A DNA stretch of 8,677 nt from assembly GCA_002422345.1 (NCBI GenBank), contig DIUL01000215.1, forward strand, positions 1 through 8,677. The letters run 5' to 3'. The translations under genes were made by a program, and so were the position numbers. How positions within the stretch are numbered: the first letter of the stretch is position 1; each line of letters opens with the position of its first letter. Below the pieces are notes generated by a model. The model did no database searches and had not been told where the DNA came from. It saw only the letters and a list, made by a program, of their open reading frames with translations. Shown here piece after piece: positions 5,342-8,677 of the stretch. This stretch comes from Acetobacteraceae bacterium UBA6159 (lineage in GTDB: Bacteria > Pseudomonadota > Alphaproteobacteria > Acetobacterales > Acetobacteraceae).

Positions 5342-7572
5342 GCGCGTTCGCTGACGACGCTTCAGGTGACCGGCCCTCGGCAGAGGACACCAGCGTCGAC
5401 GCTGAATTCCAACAACCCTTCGCCATCACCGTTTTCGCCAGCGCCAGCGCGACCAGGAAGGCAGAGGAGCAGACAACCCTCAGCGCCCTGGCGGATCGCA
5501 TCAGGGCAACGCAGGCACCCGCCAAATCCAAACTTCCCCGGCTCAAGCTCGCCCGCTTCGGCGACCGGCGCACCACGAATCGCAGCCTGCGCCACGACGC
5601 GAACGTTGAAGCCATCACGGGCGTCGAGCTCGATTACGATGGCAGTGTCGTTCCCGTCGACGAAGCCGAGGGCCTGCTGCTCAAGAGCGGCGTGCTGAGC
5701 CTGCTCTACACGTCCGCCAGCCACACAGCAGACGCACCGCGCTGGCGCGTGCTCTGTCCGACGTCGGCCGAGCTTCCCCCTGCCCGGCGTAAACAGCTGA
5801 TGGGTCGACTGAACGGCGTGCTGCGTGGCGCGGCCAGCAGCGAGAGCTGGACGCTGTCCCAGTCATACTACTTCGGTCGGGTTGGCAACAATCCGGCGCA
5901 TGACGTGCGGCTGATCCCGGGCTCGCCGATCGACCTGCTGGACGAGTTGGACCAGAGATGGTGGGGCAAGGCCGAGACCAAGCCCGGAGCAACGACCGGC
6001 AGCGCCACGGACCGACCAACGCGTTCTGGTCCGCTCGACGAGCAGGCACTGATAGAGCAGATCATCGCCGGCGAGTCCTATCACGCCGCGTATGTCCGGC
6101 TGCTGGGTCGCTGGGCGTTGGACGGCGTGCCGATGATGGAGGCCCGGTCTCGCTTGCAGACAGCCATGGGGGCAGTTCCTGAGAGCGACAGGGATGACCG
6201 GTGGAAGTCCCGCTACGCGGACATCGACCGGTGCCTGGGAGACATCTACGTCAAGGAAGCTGACAAACGCGATGCGGGCACGGCAACCTCAGCAGCGTCC
6301 AGTTCCGCCGCCCCCGCTGGAGCACAGAAGCCGGTGCCGGCCTACACACTGGGAGCATTGCTCGACGACGCCTCACCCATACCTGCTGACCTGATCGGGC
6401 CACGCCTCCTCACGCCTGGTGGGATGCTCGTCCTCGGCGGGGCGCCCAAGGTCGGCAAGTCCGACTTTCTGTTGAACCTGCTGGTCCACGCCGCGGCTGG
6501 CGTGCCGTTCCTGCGGTTCACGCCGCCACGGCCGCTGCGCATCTTCTACCTGCAGGCCGAGATCCAATACGACTATCTGCGCGAACGCCTGCAGCAATTG
6601 CAGCTTGAGCCCGCCATCGTGGCACGCGCTCGCGATACGCTGGTTGTGACGCCAAAATTGAGGATGTTGTTGGATGAGACCGGGGTCGGGTGTGTCATCG
6701 GGACGATCCGCGAGGTTTTTCCAGACGCGCCGCCCGACGCGATCTGTATCGATCCAATCCGCAATCTCTTCGATGGTGGTCCCGGCGGTGAGGGTGAGAA
6801 TGACAACAACGCCATGCTGTTCTTCCTGCAAAGCCGGGTAGAGGCGCTGCGCGACGAGGTGGCGCCCGAGGCTGGTATCATCCTGGTGCACCACACCAAG
6901 AAGATCAGCAAGCAGCAGGTCAAGGACGATCCGTTCCTGTCCCTGTCGGGTGCCAGTGCACTGAGAGGGTTCTACACGTCGGGGATGATCCTGTTCCGAC
7001 CGGAGGAGGAGGAGACCGCGCGGGAACTGTATATCGAGCTGCGCAATGGACCGGCACTCGACCCGATGCGGATCGACAAGCGCGGCGGTGCCTGGGTCGA
7101 ACTGGATCGCGATGGCGAGCGCATTGTGCGCAAGGACCTTGGCCGCAAGCTGGATGCCGAACGGACCCGGCGACATGACGTCATTCTCCAGATCATCGCC
7201 GACGAGGCGGAGCAAGGCCGCCTCTGCACCGTCAACGCCTTCGCGTCCAAATTCGAGAACAACCGGGGTCTCGGCGGCAAGGACACGATCCGCGACCGGA
7301 TCGGCGTCCTGTCGATCAAGGGCTACATCAAGTTCCGGCGCGATGTCCGTGACCTCGGCCTGCCGAACACAACATCCAAGCACGGCTATCTCGTCGTGCG
7401 GGACATGGTGCTCGGGACCGATGATGAGGTCCTGGATCCCGAAACCGGCGAGATCACCCGGGCCGGCGTTCCGGTTCTCCCGAGCCACTACATCTGCCCG
7501 CAAAGCGAGAGCTTGTTGGAGGTTGAGAACCCCGCGGTGTGGGTCCTTCACGACACCGAGGAGGCGCCTTGA
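5338..7572 (+). CDS. Primase-like / RepA-type helicase fusion (AAA-family replication ATPase)
   Basis: This 744-residue protein probably unwinds, and may prime, DNA for replication of the element. The N-terminal region (about 75-205) has ITGVELDYDG with Asp99 and Asp101, LLYTSASHT with His129, and PRWRVLCPTS. These resemble motifs I-III of archaeo-eukaryotic primases, though I am not certain of this match. A linker rich in Ala/Ser/Pro (about 310-335) leads to a RecA-fold helicase domain of the RepA/AAA_25 kind. That domain has Walker A GGAPKVGKS (367-375, Lys374), Walker B AICIDP with Asp472, IILVHHTKK (514-522) and LSGASALRG (536-544). A C-terminal region (605-690) looks like a winged helix. 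The start at 5338 is set by the ATGA overlap and the AAGGGG upstream. The iteron-like array starts 28 bases after the stop, which supports a replication role. Confidence 0.9.
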   Translation: MSAFADDASGDRPSAEDTSVDAEFQQPFAITVFASASATRKAEEQTTLSALADRIRATQAPAKSKLPRLKLARFGDRRTTNRSLRHDANVEAITGVELDYDGSVVPVDEAEGLLLKSGVLSLLYTSASHTADAPRWRVLCPTSAELPPARRKQLMGRLNGVLRGAASSESWTLSQSYYFGRVGNNPAHDVRLIPGSPIDLLDELDQRWWGKAETKPGATTGSATDRPTRSGPLDEQALIEQIIAGESYHAAYVRLLGRWALDGVPMMEARSRLQTAMGAVPESDRDDRWKSRYADIDRCLGDIYVKEADKRDAGTATSAASSSAAPAGAQKPVPAYTLGALLDDASPIPADLIGPRLLTPGGMLVLGGAPKVGKSDFLLNLLVHAAAGVPFLRFTPPRPLRIFYLQAEIQYDYLRERLQQLQLEPAIVARARDTLVVTPKLRMLLDETGVGCVIGTIREVFPDAPPDAICIDPIRNLFDGGPGGEGENDNNAMLFFLQSRVEALRDEVAPEAGIILVHHTKKISKQQVKDDPFLSLSGASALRGFYTSGMILFRPEEEETARELYIELRNGPALDPMRIDKRGGAWVELDRDGERIVRKDLGRKLDAERTRRHDVILQIIADEAEQGRLCTVNAFASKFENNRGLGGKDTIRDRIGVLSIKGYIKFRRDVRDLGLPNTTSKHGYLVVRDMVLGTDDEVLDPETGEITRAGVPVLPSHYICPQSESLLEVENPAVWVLHDTEEAP

Positions 7573-7611
7573 CGACCGCCAGAACCATTCCGGAGCGGAA
7601 CCGAAACTACC

Positions 7612-7633
7612 GCCGAAACTAGGTAGTTTCGGC
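7612..7633. repeat. Dyad of two iterons facing each other
   Basis: A perfect 10-bp inverted repeat, GCCGAAACTA-GG-TAGTTTCGGC, is formed by one forward and one reverse copy of the repeat motif, with a 2-base spacer. Iteron systems often pair direct repeats, which bind initiator monomers, with an inverted repeat, which binds the dimer for autoregulation. This dyad fits that plan. Confidence 0.6.
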
Positions 7634-7661
7634 CCGAAACTGCCCCCCTGCCGAAACTACC

Positions 7662-7725
7662 AAATTGGAAAATTGCAGTTTATATCGAGCACTTTCTCAA
7701 GCTTGCAATTTGGCGTAACGAAATT
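7662..7725. other. AT-rich core with an 8-bp inverted repeat, possible unwinding element
   Basis: This stretch between the two iteron clusters is clearly AT-richer than the rest of the window (AATTGGAAAATTGCAGTTTA, TTGCAATTTGGCG). It includes the inverted repeat AAATTGCA (7670-7677) / TGCAATTT (7704-7711), and CCAAATTG (7660-7667) / CAATTTGG (7706-7713). I saw no good DnaA box. By position it could be the melting region of an origin. Confidence 0.4.
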
Positions 7726-7816
7726 CCGAAACTACCGCCGAAACTGCATTTCTACTATTCGGATCAATAGCTTACGGAAGTTTGGTAGTTTCGGCTTCTG
7801 CGCCCCCCCTACGGGG

Positions 7817-7852
7817 GGTGTGCGTGCGCGCCAGTTTCGGCGCGCGCACACC
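7817..7852 (+). other. Strong GC-rich hairpin carrying an iteron core in its loop
   Basis: A 14-bp stem (7817-7832 with 7839-7852, two bases bulged at 7825-7826) closes a 6-base loop AGTTTC. Loop plus stem edges contain the inverse iteron CAGTTTCGG. A smaller C/G hairpin, a CCCCCC and GGGGGG pair around TAC (7804-7818), lies just before it. It may act as a terminator for the helicase operon or as a structured single-strand start or nick site. No U-tract follows, so a structural role is at least as likely. Confidence 0.5.
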
Positions 7853-7910
7853 GCCCTGGAGGTGGCCTGTATCGGAGACTCCGGACAAAGCCAACCGATC
7901 TGGAGCGGTG

Positions 7911-8156
7911 GTGTTCCAGCCCCCCCCGCGTTGGAGCGATAAGGCTTCCCAGTGGGGGACGGCCGGGTTGCTCAGGACCGGTGGAGCCCCCTGCGCCACA
8001 GGTGGCCTGGCATGGAGGGTCGGGTGCCCCCTACAGCGCCGGCGTGTGGCCACGGCCTACACGGTGCTTGCCGCATGTGCCGAACAGGAGCGCGAGGTGC
8101 AGGCACGCGCCCACGATCGTCTTCGCCAATTCCAGCGCGCCGGTTGGAGGTCTTAA
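7911..8156 (+). CDS. Weak candidate small gene after the repeat array
   Basis: The frame gives an 81-residue peptide from a GTG at 7911, with GGAG shortly upstream at 7902-7905. The N-terminal half (FQPPPRWSDKASQWGTAGLL) looks like low-complexity translation. The C-terminal part, RVATAYTVLAACAEQEREVQARAHDRLRQFQRAGWRS, is a coherent amphipathic helix and is the best sign of a real gene. The stop directly abuts the next ATG at 8157, as in coupled genes. An 8-C run at 7920-7927 near the start may cause sequencing or slippage ambiguity. The start is uncertain and no family is recognised. Confidence 0.33.
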   Translation: MFQPPPRWSDKASQWGTAGLLRTGGAPCATGGLAWRVGCPLQRRRVATAYTVLAACAEQEREVQARAHDRLRQFQRAGWRS

Positions 8157-8375
8157 ATGTTGACAATGTCACTCGTGCGCGTGGAACGCCAAGGCGATTC
8201 ACCTCCCTCCTTCCTCTCTTCTCCCCGCATGTCGCCGTCGCGCACGCGCGCGCAAGCGACATTGGCGACAAATGACGCGACCCGCGTTGCTGCGCTCAGC
8301 GAGCGCGTCGAGCGTGCGGCCCACCGCTCGTGCCGTCCTCACCGCACAAAAACCTCGCGCCATCGTAGAGGATAG
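8157..8375 (+). CDS. Weak candidate 72-residue gene
   Basis: The ATG at 8157 follows the preceding TAA without a gap and has a good GGAGG about 6 bases upstream. The peptide MLTMSLVRVERQGDSPPSF is followed by a Ser/Arg-rich middle and a helical segment RAQATLATNDATRVAALSERVERAA (31-55), then a basic tail. Third-position GC is moderate. The Shine-Dalgarno sequence and the abutting stop favour expression. The composition is otherwise weak and I recognise no family. Confidence 0.35.
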   Translation: MLTMSLVRVERQGDSPPSFLSSPRMSPSRTRAQATLATNDATRVAALSERVERAAHRSCRPHRTKTSRHRRG

Positions 8376-8433
8376 TACTATATCGTAATGCATGTGTATT
8401 GTTTTTCCGGATCGCATCTGGTAGATTGCCACT
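8376..8433. promoter_or_regulatory. AT-rich promoter-like stretch
   Basis: This short gap is AT-rich for the window and overlaps the palindrome ATAGTACTAT (8372-8381). It contains TTGTTT (8399-8404) and TAGATT (8422-8427) spaced by 17 bases, a moderate sigma-70-type match. Transcription would begin at about 8434, the first base of an ATG, which would give a leaderless message. On the other strand TATAGT near 8382-8377 resembles a -10 box but has no matching -35. Confidence 0.3.
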
Positions 8434-8658
8434 ATGATCTTTGACATTGTCTATCCGAAGCCCTCGACCGACCGCGTGACGGCCTGGCTGTTGGCGACAC
8501 AGGAGCGGATGCCGTTGATGGTGCCGCATCCTGCTGGCGCCGGGCAGGATTCGCGTCATCGGTGGAAGCGGTCGTTGCGGGCGCCGATGCTGTTCCGTTC
8601 GTTGACCCGGTTGCTCACGCGGAACGTGTCGGTGTCGCACGCGCGGTCAGCCACATGA
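8434..8658 (+). CDS. Very weak candidate gene at the right edge
   Basis: The frame gives 74 residues beginning MIFDIVYPKPSTDRVTAWLLATQERMPLMVP, with a fairly protein-like first 30 residues and high GC in third codon positions. It sits directly after a promoter-like box. The rest is Arg/Ser-rich and uses TTG for leucine unusually often for a GC-rich genome. That could mean the true coding strand is the opposite one, where these bases read as AAC (Asn). There is no ribosome binding site. It may be a leaderless gene or only a shadow. Confidence 0.25.
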   Translation: MIFDIVYPKPSTDRVTAWLLATQERMPLMVPHPAGAGQDSRHRWKRSLRAPMLFRSLTRLLTRNVSVSHARSAT

Positions 8659-8675
8659 TCCACGCGACGCTCCGC
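8556..8675 (-). CDS. Possible C-terminal end of a gene entering from the right edge
   Basis: On the minus strand a frame is open from the window edge to a TGA at 8558-8556, reading 39 residues AERRVDHVADRACD...VNERNSIGARNDRFHR. Third codon positions are strongly GC-rich and the amino acid mix is normal, with many Asn (AAC). The same frame after the stop again reads protein-like to a TAG at 8453-8451, which would fit a broken gene. It competes directly with the plus-strand candidate at 8434, and only one of the two is likely real. Confidence 0.3.
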   Translation of the reverse strand, partial: AERRVDHVADRACDTDTFRVSNRVNERNSIGARNDRFHR

Positions 8676-8677
8676 AA

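Larger units (their letters stand above)
7601..7840 (+). repeat. Iteron-like array of CCGAAACT(A/G)CC motifs, putative replication origin
   Basis: Nine copies are visible. In the plus orientation they lie at 7601-7611, 7613-7623, 7634-7644, 7651-7661, 7726-7736 and 7738-7748. In the inverse orientation they lie at 7622-7632, 7784-7794 and 7832-7840. The core CCGAAACT is exact in all of them and the next bases vary (ACC, AGG, GCC, GCA). A 20-base unit, CCGAAACTACCGCCGAAACT, is repeated exactly at 7601-7620 and 7726-7745. Between the two clusters (about 7662-7725) the sequence is AT-rich with small dyads. Repeats around an AT-rich core directly after a replication gene match the layout of iteron origins. 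Function is inferred. A regulator operator array is the alternative. Confidence 0.7.

Noticed and set aside
6373..7551. Minus-strand frame of 392 codons
   Set aside because: It lies entirely opposite the helicase gene, which has Walker A/B motifs. The minus-strand translation has no recognisable domain.
7601..7840. CRISPR array or transposon end repeats
   Set aside because: The copies are 9-11 bases long, in mixed orientation and with irregular gaps. There are no spacer-sized units and no transposase nearby.
7046..7942. Plus-strand frame of 298 codons running through the repeat array
   Set aside because: The first half is an out-of-frame shadow of the helicase. The second half is translated iterons (KLPPKLGSFGPKLPP-like), so it is a repeat artefact.
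8455..8677. Plus-strand frame open to the right edge reading VEAVVAGADAVPFVDPVAHAERVG
   Set aside because: It looks protein-like but has no start codon after its upstream stop except a deep GTG, and its third-position GC is lower than in the competing frames.
1..8677. tRNA or rRNA genes
   Set aside because: No cloverleaf with a T-loop GTTCRANNC core and matching acceptor stem, and no rRNA-like stretch, was seen. This was by eye only.

Overview
The window looks like accessory DNA from a high-GC alphaproteobacterium, most likely a Rhodospirillales or Acetobacteraceae-type genome. The evidence is the GC-rich coding sequence, the DUF2924 / serine recombinase / HTH gene trio that is common in alphaproteobacterial islands, and the gene content (recombinase, small DNA-binding proteins, fused primase-helicase). 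I read it as part of an integrated mobile element, or of a prophage- or plasmid-like island. Taxonomy and element class are inferences from reading the sequence alone.

Left part (1-1194, genes on the minus strand): the left edge carries the first 79 codons of a gene that runs out of the window (1-239). Next is a small predicted secreted protein of fourteen N-A-L-T-x pentapeptides (430-801). A hairpin separates the two genes. A 393-base gene-free stretch (802-1194) holds a possible promoter for the repeat protein and a strong hairpin with an 11-C loop that probably ends the next operon.

Recombination module (1195-3463, minus strand): a DUF2924 protein, a 447-residue serine recombinase and a 142-residue HTH protein are joined by two ATGA stop/start overlaps and form one operon. 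A 372-base divergent intergenic region (3464-3835) separates it from the plus-strand genes. That region is partly AT-rich and has three copies of GAGCATAG and a 7-bp dyad.

Replication module (3836-7572, plus strand): an unrecognised 161-residue protein is followed by five tightly coupled genes whose stops and starts overlap by 1 or 4 bases. These are an excisionase-like HTH protein, a 62-residue basic protein, a second HTH protein, a 67-residue protein, and a 744-residue protein with a primase-like N-terminal region and a RepA/RecA-fold helicase domain.

Putative origin (7601-7852): directly after the helicase gene lie nine copies of CCGAAACT-type 9-11-mers in both orientations around an AT-rich core, ending in a strong hairpin with one copy in its loop. 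This resembles an iteron origin and is the most interesting element here. The distal part (7911-8677) has only weak candidate small genes, an AT-rich promoter-like stretch and an ambiguous right edge.
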